DNA from: a bacterium
Lineage (GTDB): Bacteria; Desulfobacterota; Binatia; HRBIN30; CADEER01
DNA: 64,000 bases
NCBI GenBank assembly: GCA_019637795.1
Contig: JAHBUY010000001.1
Coordinates: 765,001 to 829,000 of the forward strand
Direction: 5' to 3'
Shown here: positions 42,835-51,571 of the stretch, in pieces
How positions within the stretch are numbered: position 1 is the first letter of the stretch
Layout of the letters: every line of letters starts with the position of its first letter
The notes under the pieces: model-generated
The model's input: the letters and a program-made list of their open reading frames with translations, nothing else
What the model was told of the DNA's origin: nothing
Database searches by the model: none
Translations under genes and position numbers: made by a program

Positions 42835-44247
42835 TCAGCCGAGCGCCGGCAGGCGGAGGCAGAAGGTGGCGCCCTCCCCCGGAGCGCTGGCGACCGTCAG
42901 CTCGCCGCCGTGGAGCTCGGCGACGGCCTTGGCGATCGCCAACCCCAGGCCAGCGCCGCCGGAATGGCGTTGGCGGGCCGGATCGACCCGGTAGAAGCGG
43001 TCGAAGACGTGCGCCTGCTGCTCGGCGTCGAGGCCGGGGCCCCGGTCGCGGACGCTGACCGTGGCGTGTCCGTCGGCGCGCCGCACCGCGACCGACACCG
43101 CGCTGCCGCGCGGCGCGTAGCGCAGCGCGTTGTCGAGCAGGTTGTCGACCAGGCTGCGCAGGCGATCGGCGTCGCCGGAGACCACCGCGTCGCGCGCCGT
43201 GTCGAGCGCCAGCTCGACGCCCGCCTCGGCGGCCCGTGGCGCGGCGGCGCGCAGCGCCGCCCGCGCCACGGCCGCCAGGTCACAGGGCGCGGCGCTCAAC
43301 GGCAATTGTCCGGCGTCGGCGCGCGACAACGCGAGCAGCTCCTCGACCAGACGGCAGAGGCGCTCGATCTCGGTGCGGCAGTCCTCCAGCGTGCGCTGGT
43401 AGTCCACCGCCGCGCGCGGGCGGCGCAGCGCCACCTCCACGGTGCCGCGCAGGTTGGTGAGCGGCGTGCGCAGCTCGTGCGACGCGTCGGCGATCAGACG
43501 CCGCTCGGTCTCCAGCGCCGCCTGCAGCCGGGCCAGGGTCGCGTTCAGCACCCCGGTCAGGGTCCGCAGCTCGGCATCGGGGGAGGTGTCGGGGATGCGC
43601 GCCCCCGGCGTCGCCTCGCCGATCTCCCGCGCCGCGGCGGCGATCGCTTCGAGCGGCCGGGTGAGGCGCGCCGCCAGTCGGCTCGCGCCCCATGCGGCGC
43701 CGATGCCGCCGAGGACGAGCGCCGTCCCCAGCACCGCGAGCAGAAAGGCGAGCGCCTCCTGCATCGGCCGCGTCGGCACGGCGATGACCGCGACCAGCGG
43801 GTGGCCAGCGGTGGCGCGCAGCGGGTAGTAGACGGCGCGCAGGCGCTCGTCGCCGCGCCAGACGAATCCGAAGGAGGCCTTGCCGCGCAGGGCCTGCGAC
43901 TCGCGCCGCGCCTCCGTCTGCAGCGGCGGTCCGTCGGCGATGTTGCTGGTCCGGGCGAGGATCTGGTGGCTGGTGTCGGCGATCAGGGCGTACTTCTCAT
44001 AGCCGTCGCTGTCGGGCAGCGAGATCGGCACCCAGCCCTCGTCGTGGACGTGGACCTGGCCGTCCGGCCGGTCGATCGCCGACGCCACCTCGGTGCGCGC
44101 CAGGGCGAGCAGCGTCTCGTCGAGCGTGACGTGGAGGACGTAGCGGCCGCCGAGGTAGATGGCGACGCTGGCGGCGGTGAGAACGACCAGAGCGAAGCCG
44201 CTCATCCACAGCGCGACGCGCCGCCGCAGCGTCGCTCCGCCCGTCAT
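42835..44247 (-). CDS. Sensor histidine kinase
   Basis: 470 residues. Two membrane helices (about 12-38 and 165-187) flank a periplasmic sensor. A HAMP region follows, then IADASHELRTPLTNLRG (H-box), VDNLLDNALRYAP (N-box), VRDRGPGLD (G1), FDRFYRVD (F-box) and GGAGLGLAIAKAV (G2). The ATG overlaps the response regulator stop (TGATG). The signal is unknown. Confidence 0.95.
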   Translation of the reverse strand: MTGGATLRRRVALWMSGFALVVLTAASVAIYLGGRYVLHVTLDETLLALARTEVASAIDRPDGQVHVHDEGWVPISLPDSDGYEKYALIADTSHQILARTSNIADGPPLQTEARRESQALRGKASFGFVWRGDERLRAVYYPLRATAGHPLVAVIAVPTRPMQEALAFLLAVLGTALVLGGIGAAWGASRLAARLTRPLEAIAAAAREIGEATPGARIPDTSPDAELRTLTGVLNATLARLQAALETERRLIADASHELRTPLTNLRGTVEVALRRPRAAVDYQRTLEDCRTEIERLCRLVEELLALSRADAGQLPLSAAPCDLAAVARAALRAAAPRAAEAGVELALDTARDAVVSGDADRLRSLVDNLLDNALRYAPRGSAVSVAVRRADGHATVSVRDRGPGLDAEQQAHVFDRFYRVDPARQRHSGGAGLGLAIAKAVAELHGGELTVASAPGEGATFCLRLPALG

Positions 44248-44927
44248 CACTCCTGCCGCGGCACGTCGCCAGCTTCGAGCAGATAGCCGCCGCCGCGGAC
44301 GGTGGTGATCAGATCCGGCGAGCGGCCGAGCTTGTTGCGCAGGTAGCGGACGTAGACGTCGACGACGTTCGACTCCGGCTCGGACTGGCTCTCCCAGACG
44401 TGCTCCCAGAGATCGGCGCGCGAGACGACGCGCCCGGCATGCCGGGCCAGGTACTCGAGCAGACGGAACTCGCGCGCCGTCAGCGGGATCTCCGTGCCGC
44501 CGCGTCGCGCCTGGCGGCGCGCCGCGTCGATCACCAGATCGCCGACCCGGACGGTCGCGCGCGGCGCGGCGCCGCGCCGCAGCAGCGCCTGGACGCGCGC
44601 CACCAGCTCGGCGAATGCGAACGGCTTGGCCAGGTAGTCGTCGCCGCCGATGGTCAGGCCGCGCACCCGATCGCGCACCTCGTCGCGCGCGGTCAGGAAC
44701 AGGATCGGCATGGTCTGCCCGCGCTCGCGCCAGCGCTTGCAGAGCGTGAACCCGTCGCAGCCCGGCAACATCACGTCGAGCAGCACGAGATCGTAGTCGG
44801 TGGCGGTGATCGCCGCCTCGGCGGCGGCGGCATCGCGCGCCACGTCGACGGCATAGCCCTCTTCCTGCAGGCCGCGCTGCAGGAACGACACGGTGGCGGC
44901 CTCGTCTTCGACGACCAGCAATTTCAT
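44247..44927 (-). CDS. OmpR-family response regulator
   Basis: 226 residues. The receiver domain has VVEDEA, phospho-acceptor Asp in LVLLDVMLPGCDG, LTARDEV and KPFAFAELVARV. The winged-helix domain has LTAREFRLLEYLARH, RADLWEHVW and VDVYVRYLRNKLG, ending TVRGGGYLLEAGD. It is co-translated with the histidine kinase. Its upstream region (44928-45030) is shared with a divergent membrane protein gene and contains CTCATC repeats that it could bind. Confidence 0.96.
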   Translation of the reverse strand: MKLLVVEDEAATVSFLQRGLQEEGYAVDVARDAAAAEAAITATDYDLVLLDVMLPGCDGFTLCKRWRERGQTMPILFLTARDEVRDRVRGLTIGGDDYLAKPFAFAELVARVQALLRRGAAPRATVRVGDLVIDAARRQARRGGTEIPLTAREFRLLEYLARHAGRVVSRADLWEHVWESQSEPESNVVDVYVRYLRNKLGRSPDLITTVRGGGYLLEAGDVPRQE

Positions 44928-44955
44928 GCGGAATCGTTAGCAGAACGACGTCGGG

Positions 44956-44989
44956 TGAGAATGGCTCATCGACTCAGATTCCTCTCATC
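44956..44989. promoter_or_regulatory. TGAG/CTCA inverted and CTCATC direct repeats, possible response-regulator site
   Basis: TGAG-N5-CTCA at 44956-44968, then CTCAGA (44973) and CTCATC (44965 and 44984), in the 103-bp gap between the divergent genes. An autoregulatory OmpR-type site is plausible but unproven. Confidence 0.35.
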
Positions 44990-45030
44990 GCCGTACGCTA
45001 TCATCCGGCACTGGAAAAGGAGGTTTCCGC

Positions 45031-45504
45031 ATGAACCCTGCCCATTGGCATCTCGCGCTCAACCACCTGCCGGTGGTGGCCGCCCTGATCGCCGCCATCC
45101 TGATCGCGGTGGCGTACTGGCGACGCGCCGACGGCGTGCTCCGCGTCGGCGCCGCGGTGGCCATCGGCGCCGCGCTGGCGACGGCGCCGGTCTACCTCAC
45201 CGGCGAGCCGGCGGAGGAACAGGTCGAGGACCTGCGGGGCGTCTCCGAGCGGGCCGTCGATAGGCACGAGGACGCCGCCGGGGTCGCCGCCGTGGCCGTC
45301 GCGGCGCTTGGAATTGCCGCCGCGGCCTGCCTGGCGCGCTACCGGGGCGGCGCCGTGCCGCGCCCGGCGGCGGCGATCCTGCTGGCGATGGCGCTGATCG
45401 CCACCGCCCTGTTCGGCCGTGCCGCCAACCTCGGCGGCCAGATCCGGCACCCGGAGATCCAGGGCGCCGGCAGCGCGGTCGCCGCGCCCGGCGATCGCGA
45501 CTGA
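45031..45504 (+). CDS. Small membrane protein, DUF2231-like
   Basis: 157 residues, four hydrophobic helices, strong AGGAGG upstream. It has HWHLALNHLPVVAALIAA, TGEPAEE, ERAVDRHEDAAG and GQIRHPEI. Conserved His in the membrane are reminiscent of haem-linked DUF2231 proteins. It is divergent from the two-component system and may be its target. Function unknown. Confidence 0.75.
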   Translation: MNPAHWHLALNHLPVVAALIAAILIAVAYWRRADGVLRVGAAVAIGAALATAPVYLTGEPAEEQVEDLRGVSERAVDRHEDAAGVAAVAVAALGIAAAACLARYRGGAVPRPAAAILLAMALIATALFGRAANLGGQIRHPEIQGAGSAVAAPGDRD

Positions 45505-45516
45505 GCGCCCCCTCCC

Positions 45517-47037
45517 TCAGGCGGCCGCCACCTGGCGGCCGCCGCTCGAATCCGGGGCCGCCTGGGCACCGGCGCGGCGGCGGACGGCGCGGTAGGCGGC
45601 GCGGTCGAAGTGGCGGGTGCGCAGCCAGTAGACGAAGGTCGACCACGGCCAGTTGTTGGTGATGTGGCCCTCGGCGTCCTTGTACCAACTGTCGCCGGCC
45701 GCCGCCCAGGCGGAATCCCGCAGCGCCGCCTGCACCTCGGCGTTGTAGGCGTCCATCATCACCGGCTGCAGATCGAGGTACGCGAGGTCGTCGCGCTCCA
45801 GCGTCTCGAGCGCGCCCATGATGTACGCGATCTGGCACTCGAGCATGAAGATGATCGAATTGTGGCCGAGATTGGTGTTGGGACCGTACAGCATGAAGAA
45901 GTTCGGGTAGCCGGCGACGGTGATGCCGTAGTAGGCGCGCGCTCCGTGCGCCCAGTCCTCCGCCAGCACCCGACCGCCGAGCCCCTCGATGCGCAACGAG
46001 GCGAGGAACGGGTTGGTCTTGAAGCCGGTGGCGAGGATCACGACGTCGAGCGGGTGATGACGGCCGTCGGCGGTGATGACGCCGTCTTCGACGACGCGCT
46101 CGATCGCCGCGGTCACCACCGCGACATCGTCGCGGTTGAGCGTCGGGTAGAAGTCGTCAGCGATGAGAATGCGCTTGCCGCCCACCGGGTAATCGGGCGT
46201 CAGCACGCGACGCAGCGCCGGGTCGGCCACCGTCTCGTCGATGTGTTTGCGGCACTGGTCGGTCATCGCCCGACTGGCCCAGCCGCGGCGGCGCATCACC
46301 GGGTAGAGGAAGAGCTCGCCGCGCACCCACAGCCAGAAGCGGTACAGCGCGGTGACGAACGGCAGGTGCGCGAACACCCAGTGCTCCCACGGACGGTAGG
46401 CGCGATCGCCGCGCCGGATCATCCAGTTGGCGCTGCGCTGGAAGATGGTGAGCTGCCGCGCCTGGGGCGCGATCTGCGGAATGAGCTGGATGGCGCTGGC
46501 GGCGTTGCCGATGACGCCGATGCGCCGGCCGGCGAGGTCGACCGCGTGGTTCCAGCGCGCCGAGTGGAAGCACGGACCGCGGAAGCTCTCCAGCCCGGGG
46601 ATCGCCGGCAGGTGCGGGACGTGGAGCTGGCCGACGCCGCTCACCAGCACCTCGGCCACCAGCTCCTCGCCGTCGGCGGTGCGTACCGTCCACGTCCCCG
46701 CCGCCTCGTCGAAGCGGGCGCCGGTGACGCGGACGCCGAAGCGGATGTGGCGCAGCAGGTCGTTGCGCCGCGCGCAGTCCTCCATGTACTGCCGGATCTC
46801 CGGCTGCGGCGACCACTTCCGCGTCCAGTCGGTCTTCTGCTCGAACGAGAAGCTGTAGAGGATCGACGGCACGTCGCAGGCGGCGCCGGGATACGCGTTG
46901 TCGCGCCAGGTGCCGCCGAGCGCGTCCGACTGCTCGAGGATCGTGAAGCGGTCGATGCCCGCCCGCTTCAGCCGGATCGCCAGCCCGAGCCCGCCGAAGC
47001 CGCTGCCGATGATGAGGATTCGTCGTTGCATGCGCAT
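45517..47037 (-). CDS. Flavin monooxygenase, Baeyer-Villiger-like
   Basis: 506 residues. RRILIIGSGFGGLGLAIRLKR (FAD site), GGTWRDNAYPGAACD, and a second GxGxxG-type site GRRIGVIGNAASAIQL for NADPH are seen. The fingerprint FRGPCFHSARWN resembles FxGxxxHxxxW(P/D), with Asn at the last place. It inserts oxygen into ketones or related substrates using NADPH and O2; substrate unknown. ATG 47031 is an alternative start. A hairpin at its 3' end may stop transcription from the neighbouring gene. Confidence 0.9.
   Translation of the reverse strand: MRMQRRILIIGSGFGGLGLAIRLKRAGIDRFTILEQSDALGGTWRDNAYPGAACDVPSILYSFSFEQKTDWTRKWSPQPEIRQYMEDCARRNDLLRHIRFGVRVTGARFDEAAGTWTVRTADGEELVAEVLVSGVGQLHVPHLPAIPGLESFRGPCFHSARWNHAVDLAGRRIGVIGNAASAIQLIPQIAPQARQLTIFQRSANWMIRRGDRAYRPWEHWVFAHLPFVTALYRFWLWVRGELFLYPVMRRRGWASRAMTDQCRKHIDETVADPALRRVLTPDYPVGGKRILIADDFYPTLNRDDVAVVTAAIERVVEDGVITADGRHHPLDVVILATGFKTNPFLASLRIEGLGGRVLAEDWAHGARAYYGITVAGYPNFFMLYGPNTNLGHNSIIFMLECQIAYIMGALETLERDDLAYLDLQPVMMDAYNAEVQAALRDSAWAAAGDSWYKDAEGHITNNWPWSTFVYWLRTRHFDRAAYRAVRRRAGAQAAPDSSGGRQVAAA
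45521..45542. terminator. GC-rich hairpin between convergent genes
   Basis: GCGGCCGCC and GGCGGCCGC pair across ACCT. It overlaps the last codons of the monooxygenase gene and lies 17 bp past the DUF2231-like stop. Confidence 0.4.
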
Positions 47038-47112
47038 CGCTCCCGACCGCGGACTCGTCGCATTCGCGTCCGCTCGCGACCAGTCTCGCTCCGGGCGGCG
47101 GAGCACGGGCCG

Positions 47113-47379
47113 CTAGCCGCCCGCCGCCGCTTTCAGAAACGTCACCGTGTCGCCATCCACCAACGGCGTGCTCATGCCCCGCTGATGGTTGGACAGCACG
47201 CCGTTGACGGCGACCGCGGCGACGCGGGTCAGCTTCGCGAACGCCTCGCCCTGCTCGCCGAACCGCTCGCGCGTCAGGCGGACGACGTCGGCGACGGTGC
47301 GGGCGTCGGCGACCTCGAAGCGGCGGACGCCGCCCAGCGCCTTCGCCATGTCGTAGGTGAGCTCGACCGTGATGGCCAT
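47113..47379 (-). CDS. MoaD/ThiS-like ubiquitin-fold sulfur carrier
   Basis: 88 residues, beta-grasp pattern: ITVELTYDMAKALGG, TVADVVRLTRERF, VAVNGVLSN, PLVDGDTVTFLKAAAGG. It ends in Gly-Gly, as needed for thiocarboxylate formation. It follows the aldehyde ferredoxin oxidoreductase gene (TGATG overlap), where such a carrier is common and may serve its tungsto/molybdopterin cofactor. Confidence 0.9.
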   Translation of the reverse strand: MAITVELTYDMAKALGGVRRFEVADARTVADVVRLTRERFGEQGEAFAKLTRVAAVAVNGVLSNHQRGMSTPLVDGDTVTFLKAAAGG

Positions 47380-49262
47380 CAGATCCGCACCTGCAGGCGC
47401 TCGAGCGTGCGCCGCGTCGGCACGCCCTGCGCGTCCCAGCCGCGCAGCGTGTAGTAGCGCGGCAGCAGTTGCGGCAGGGGATGGCCGCTGGTCATGCCCT
47501 TGAACGTCGGCTCGTGCAGCATGCGCGGCGGCAGCGTGTCGTCCGCCGCCGTCAGCCCCTCGCGCAGGTTGTACATGCGCTCGAGGTTGAAGATGCGGCC
47601 GCCGATCTCCTGCAGGTGGCCACCGGAGACGGTCGTGCCGGTGATGTAGGTCAGCCACTTCTCGAACCACATCATCGGCTTGCCCTTGAGCTGCATGGCG
47701 GTGCGCATGAGCGGACCGCTGTTCTCGAACAGCGTCGTCACCAGCTTGTAGGTGAACGAATTGGGATCGAGGTTGTGCACCTGCTTGGGGATCATCCCGT
47801 AGGTGGTGAAGATGCACAGCACCATCGAGTTGATGGCGCAGGCGAGGTTCTGCTGCAGGATCGGGATGTCGGCCTTCAGCTTCAGGTTCATCGGGTTGAT
47901 GGTCAGCGGGCCGACCGACTCGAGATACATGCTGGCGCCCTGCACGTGGCAGCCGCCGCGGTTGGTGGTGGCGTACTCGACGCCCTGCGCGTAGGAGCCG
48001 CGCGGATCATAGGCGGAGAGCTCGAGCCCCTTCACGTGCATGGCGAACTCGTGGCCGCCGTAGCGCTCGGCCAGGCGCTTCACCCCGTCGGCGAGGTGGT
48101 CGCCGAGCGCGCGGCGGTGGCCGATGTCCCTGATCATGTCGCTGACGCCGCTGACGTCGCCGAAGCGCAGGCCGGCGTTCAGCATGCCGCGCTCCTGCAG
48201 CTCCATGGCGAAGCTCAGGACGGCGCCGAGGCTGATGGTGTCCATGCCGAGGTCGTCGGCGAGGTAGTTCCACTCCGCGATGCGCTTGAGATCGAGCACC
48301 TCGAGGTTGGTGCCGAGCAGCGCCACCGTCTCGTATTCCGGCCCCTTGACGCGGCCGACGCCCTCGAGCTCGACGTCGCGCCCGCAGGTCACCGGGCAGT
48401 GGATGCAGCTCGACTTGACGCCGGTGAGCTCGTGGTCCTCCATCCACTCGCCCGAGATCTGCATGGCCTCGGGATGGTGGCCGTACTTGAAGTTGTGGGT
48501 GGGGATGATGTTGCGGGCGTTGGTGGTGTTGACGATGCCGGCGGTGCCGTAGCGCTTGAGCTTCTCGCCCAGCACCGGGTGGTCGCGGAACATCTCGCGT
48601 ACCCATTTGGTGTAGGCCTTGAACGCGTCCTCGTCGTCCATCTCCAGCTTGCGCGGGCCGTTGACCGAGATCGCCTTCAGCCGCTTCGATCCCATCACGG
48701 CGCCGACGCCGGTGCGGCCGGCGATGCGCTCGTTGGAGACGATGCCGGCGTAGAGCACCTGGTGCTCGCCGGCCGGCCCGATGACGGCGTGGTACTTCTT
48801 CTTGTCGAGCGCCGCCTGGGTGGCGTAGGTGCCCTTGCCCCACAGCTCGCCGGCGGGGAGGAAGCGGACGCGGTCGTCGGCGCCGTCGATCTCGATCCGC
48901 AGCGGCGCGCTCGCCTGGTTGCGCACGATCACCACGTCGATGCCGGCGCGCTTCAGACCGTACGCGAACGAGCCGCCGCAGGCGGCGTTGCCGATGCCGC
49001 CGGTGAGCGGGCTCTTGCACACCACCGCGAAGCGGTTCGACTGCGGCGCCACCGAGCCGTTGAGCGGTCCGGTGGCGAAGATGAGCGGATTGTCGGGGCC
49101 CAGCGGGTCGATCCCGGGCCGCGTCATGTCGTAGAGCAGCCGCGTCCCGTACCCCTTGCCGCCGATGTACAGCCGCGCCGTGTCCTCGTCGAGCGGCTGG
49201 TAGGTCGCCGTCTGTGTCGCCAGGTCCACGTCCAGGACGCGCCCCGCGTAGCCTTTGATCAT
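47379..49262 (-). CDS. aor: Aldehyde:ferredoxin oxidoreductase (tungsten/molybdenum enzyme)
   Basis: 627 residues. The N-terminus MIKGYAGRVLDVDLATQ is typical, followed by YIGGKGYGTRLLYD, PLNGSVAPQSNRFAVVCKSPLTGGIGNAACGGSFAYGLKRAGID (pterin-binding region; family signature) and the [4Fe-4S] ligands CIHCPVTC. A fourth Cys is likely in MVLCIF near 500. It oxidises aldehydes to acids with ferredoxin. It is cytoplasmic, followed by a MoaD-like gene. Other branches of the family act on benzoyl-CoA or sugar aldehydes, so substrate is open. Confidence 0.93.
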   Translation of the reverse strand: MIKGYAGRVLDVDLATQTATYQPLDEDTARLYIGGKGYGTRLLYDMTRPGIDPLGPDNPLIFATGPLNGSVAPQSNRFAVVCKSPLTGGIGNAACGGSFAYGLKRAGIDVVIVRNQASAPLRIEIDGADDRVRFLPAGELWGKGTYATQAALDKKKYHAVIGPAGEHQVLYAGIVSNERIAGRTGVGAVMGSKRLKAISVNGPRKLEMDDEDAFKAYTKWVREMFRDHPVLGEKLKRYGTAGIVNTTNARNIIPTHNFKYGHHPEAMQISGEWMEDHELTGVKSSCIHCPVTCGRDVELEGVGRVKGPEYETVALLGTNLEVLDLKRIAEWNYLADDLGMDTISLGAVLSFAMELQERGMLNAGLRFGDVSGVSDMIRDIGHRRALGDHLADGVKRLAERYGGHEFAMHVKGLELSAYDPRGSYAQGVEYATTNRGGCHVQGASMYLESVGPLTINPMNLKLKADIPILQQNLACAINSMVLCIFTTYGMIPKQVHNLDPNSFTYKLVTTLFENSGPLMRTAMQLKGKPMMWFEKWLTYITGTTVSGGHLQEIGGRIFNLERMYNLREGLTAADDTLPPRMLHEPTFKGMTSGHPLPQLLPRYYTLRGWDAQGVPTRRTLERLQVRI

Positions 49263-49419
49263 GCGGTTGGTTCTAAACCGCGCCGGTGGGGGCGGCAATG
49301 CGGGACACCGATGAACACCGATGGGCGCGAAGGATCGCCGGCCGTCGTTCCTTCGCTGCCATCGGCGGCCGTCGGTGGCCCTCGGCGTCCATCTGCTGAT
49401 TCTCGCCCGGGACACCGGG

Positions 49420-49439
49420 GCTTCCCGCTGGCGGGAAGC
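49420..49439. promoter_or_regulatory. Perfect 9-bp-arm palindrome between aor and the Crp/Fnr gene
   Basis: GCTTCCCGC-TG-GCGGGAAGC lies 158 bp upstream of the aor start and 83 bp upstream of the Crp/Fnr start. It could be an operator or a small hairpin. Confidence 0.45.
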
Positions 49440-49471
49440 TTTCGCGAGCCGGGTGTGGATCAGCGGCTTCG

Positions 49472-49485
49472 CTGACCTTGGTCAG
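49472..49485. promoter_or_regulatory. Crp/Fnr-type operator CTGACC-TT-GGTCAG, probable autoregulation
   Basis: A perfect 14-bp palindrome with the TGA-N6-TCA spacing of Crp/Fnr boxes, 37 bp upstream of the Crp/Fnr-like gene. It is the only such perfect site I saw in the window. Confidence 0.6.
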
Positions 49486-49521
49486 GCGATTGCTGTGCAG
49501 GGGTCAGGAGGGGTCCCCGAT

Positions 49522-50235
49522 ATGCGTCGAATCGCCTGTGAAACCTGTACCGCCCGGTCCGGCAGCCTGGTGTGCGATGTCCCGGCCGACGTCCTCGGCG
49601 ACCTGCGGGCCGCCTGCACGGCGACGCTGTACCGGCCGCGCCAGGTCATCTTCGGCGAGGGGACGCCGGCCGCGGCCCTGTTCCTGGTCTGCCATGGGGC
49701 GGTGAAGCTGTACCACTCGGACCGCTTCGGCCGCGACCACATTCTCGAGGTCGCCGGGCCCGGCGCGCTGGTGGGCGAGCTCTCGCTCGACGACGGCGAC
49801 GTCATGTCGGTCTCGGCCGAGGCCCTGACCGAGGCGCAGGTGTCCTCGTTCTCCCGCGAGCGCCTGACCGCCTTCATCCAGCGCCATCCGGAGACCGGAG
49901 TGCGCTTCCTCGCGGCGCTCAGCCGCGAGCTGTCGCTGGCGCGGCGCAAGGCGCGCGACCTGGCGCTGAAGGGCGCCGAGAGCCGCCTCGCCGGACTGCT
50001 GCTGCAACTGGCGCGCGCCGCCGGCGACATCGGCCCCGGCCAGTCGCTCGGCCTGCGCTACTCGCGGCGCGAGCTGGCGGAGATGATCGGCGTCTCGACC
50101 GAGACCGCCATCCGCCTGCTCGCGGCGCTGAAGCGCAAGGGCGCGATCCGCAGCAACGGACGCGACGTGGTGTTGGCCGACATCGACCGCCTGACCCGCA
50201 TCGCGCAGCACGACGAGATGCGGGATGTCGCCTGA
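49522..50235 (+). CDS. Crp/Fnr-family regulator with N-terminal cysteines
   Basis: 237 residues from ATG 49522, with GGAGGGG upstream. Cys6-x2-Cys9-x8-Cys18 lie at the N-terminus, where Fnr binds its cluster. Then a cyclic-nucleotide-binding-like beta-barrel (LYRPRQVIFGEGTPAAALFLVCHGAVKLY, GALVGELSL) and a helix-turn-helix (YSRRELAEMIGVSTETAIRLLAALKRKGAI). The ARxS-type cAMP signature is absent, so a redox, metal or NO signal is more likely. It overlaps nnrS by 11 bp, and a perfect operator lies just upstream. Confidence 0.92.
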   Translation: MRRIACETCTARSGSLVCDVPADVLGDLRAACTATLYRPRQVIFGEGTPAAALFLVCHGAVKLYHSDRFGRDHILEVAGPGALVGELSLDDGDVMSVSAEALTEAQVSSFSRERLTAFIQRHPETGVRFLAALSRELSLARRKARDLALKGAESRLAGLLLQLARAAGDIGPGQSLGLRYSRRELAEMIGVSTETAIRLLAALKRKGAIRSNGRDVVLADIDRLTRIAQHDEMRDVA

Positions 50236-51499
50236 CCGCCCGGCGGCGGCCGGCGCGCGGCGCTTCCTGGTCACCAGCCTGCTGTTCGCGCTCACCTTCG
50301 GCACCGCCCTCGGCGCCCTGACGCTGGCGGCGTTGACCGCCCCGGTCGGTCCACTGGTCCGGCTGCCGATCTACGCCGCCCGCGTCGCCCACGCGCACGC
50401 CCAGGTGTTCGGCTTCGCGGCGCTGTTCATCATGGGCGTCGCCTACCACGCGCTGCCGCGCATGGTGGCGGCGCCGCTGGCGCGGCCGCGGCTGGTCGAC
50501 GCCTCGTACTGGCTGCAGAGCGGTGGCGTGCTGGCGATCGCGCTCGCCGCCTTCGTCGATGCGCCGCTCGGCCCGGCGATCCACGTCGCCGGCGCCGCCG
50601 CTCTCCTGCTCGCCGCGATCGCCTTCTCCATCGTGGTGGCGCGGACGTTGGGATCGGGCACGCCGACCCGCGAGCGCATCGAACCCTGGCTGCGCGCCGG
50701 CTGCGTCTGGCTGATCGTCGCCTCGCTGCTCGCCCTCGCCGTCGCCTGCGGCCATCCCGCCCTGCTGCCGGCGCTCTGGGACGCCGCCCTCTACGGCTTC
50801 GCCGCCTCGTGGATCTTCGGCTTCGGCCTGCGCATGCTGCCCGGCTTCCTGCAGCTCCGCGCCGCCGCCGGCGGCCGCCGCGCCGTGGCGCTCGCCTACC
50901 AGGCGGCGGTGCTGGCCTGGGTGGGGGTCGTCGCGCTGGCGCCGATCACGGCGCTGCCGCTGGCGCGCGCGCTCGCCGGCGTGCTGCTCTCGCTCGTCGT
51001 GCTCGTCTACGTCGGCCGGCTCGACATCGCCAGCGCCGCGACCCGATCGAGCGCCCTCGCCGGCCGCTTCTTCGAGGCCGCCTACGGCTGGCTCCTGGTG
51101 TGGGTGGTGTGCGTGCCGGCGGCGAGCGCGCTGGCGGCGGCGGTCGACAGCGAGGTGCCGCCGGCGGTCGCCGACTTCGGTCGCCACGCCTTCACCGTCG
51201 GCTTCCTCACCCAGATGATCGTCGGCGTGGCGCTGCGCATCCTGCCGGCGCTGAGCGGCGCCGCGCTGTGGAGCGGCGCCTGGCGCGACGCGACATTCTG
51301 GCTGCTCAACGCGGCGGTGGCGCTGCGCGCTCTGCAGGTGGTGGTGGCGCTCGGCGGCCCGCCGGCGCTGTGGCCGGCCACCGCGGTGAGCGGCATGCTC
51401 GGGGTCGCGGCGCTGGTCGCGTTCACGGTCAACCTGGCAATGACCCTGCGCGGCGCGGGCGCGCCTCCCGTTGCCGCGCTTCATCAGCTCCGACCCTGA
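50225..51499 (+). CDS. nnrS: NnrS family membrane protein
   Basis: 424 residues, about 12 helices. It has YAARVAHAHAQVFGFAALFIMGVAYHALPRM, FGLRMLPGFLQL and GFLTQMIVGVALRILPALSG, in keeping with NnrS, a haem and copper protein tied to NO tolerance. His residues in the first segment are the likely haem ligands. Translational coupling to the Crp/Fnr gene supports a joint role in NO or nitrosative stress. It ends just before a second operator-like site. Confidence 0.8.
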   Translation: MSPDRPAAAGARRFLVTSLLFALTFGTALGALTLAALTAPVGPLVRLPIYAARVAHAHAQVFGFAALFIMGVAYHALPRMVAAPLARPRLVDASYWLQSGGVLAIALAAFVDAPLGPAIHVAGAAALLLAAIAFSIVVARTLGSGTPTRERIEPWLRAGCVWLIVASLLALAVACGHPALLPALWDAALYGFAASWIFGFGLRMLPGFLQLRAAAGGRRAVALAYQAAVLAWVGVVALAPITALPLARALAGVLLSLVVLVYVGRLDIASAATRSSALAGRFFEAAYGWLLVWVVCVPAASALAAAVDSEVPPAVADFGRHAFTVGFLTQMIVGVALRILPALSGAALWSGAWRDATFWLLNAAVALRALQVVVALGGPPALWPATAVSGMLGVAALVAFTVNLAMTLRGAGAPPVAALHQLRP

Positions 51500-51509
51500 C
51501 CAACGTCAT
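51496..51509. promoter_or_regulatory. Second Crp/Fnr-like half-palindrome, upstream of the diiron operon
   Basis: CTGACC-AA-CGTCAT keeps TGA-N6-TCA; its first TGA is the nnrS stop. The left half equals that of the 49472 site; the right half differs at two positions. It lies 62 bp before the first diiron gene. Confidence 0.4.
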
Positions 51510-51571
51510 GTGCGGCATCACGGCTCGCCGCTACTGAATTCGCATTCACTTATCGCCCAAGGAGGGTCGTG

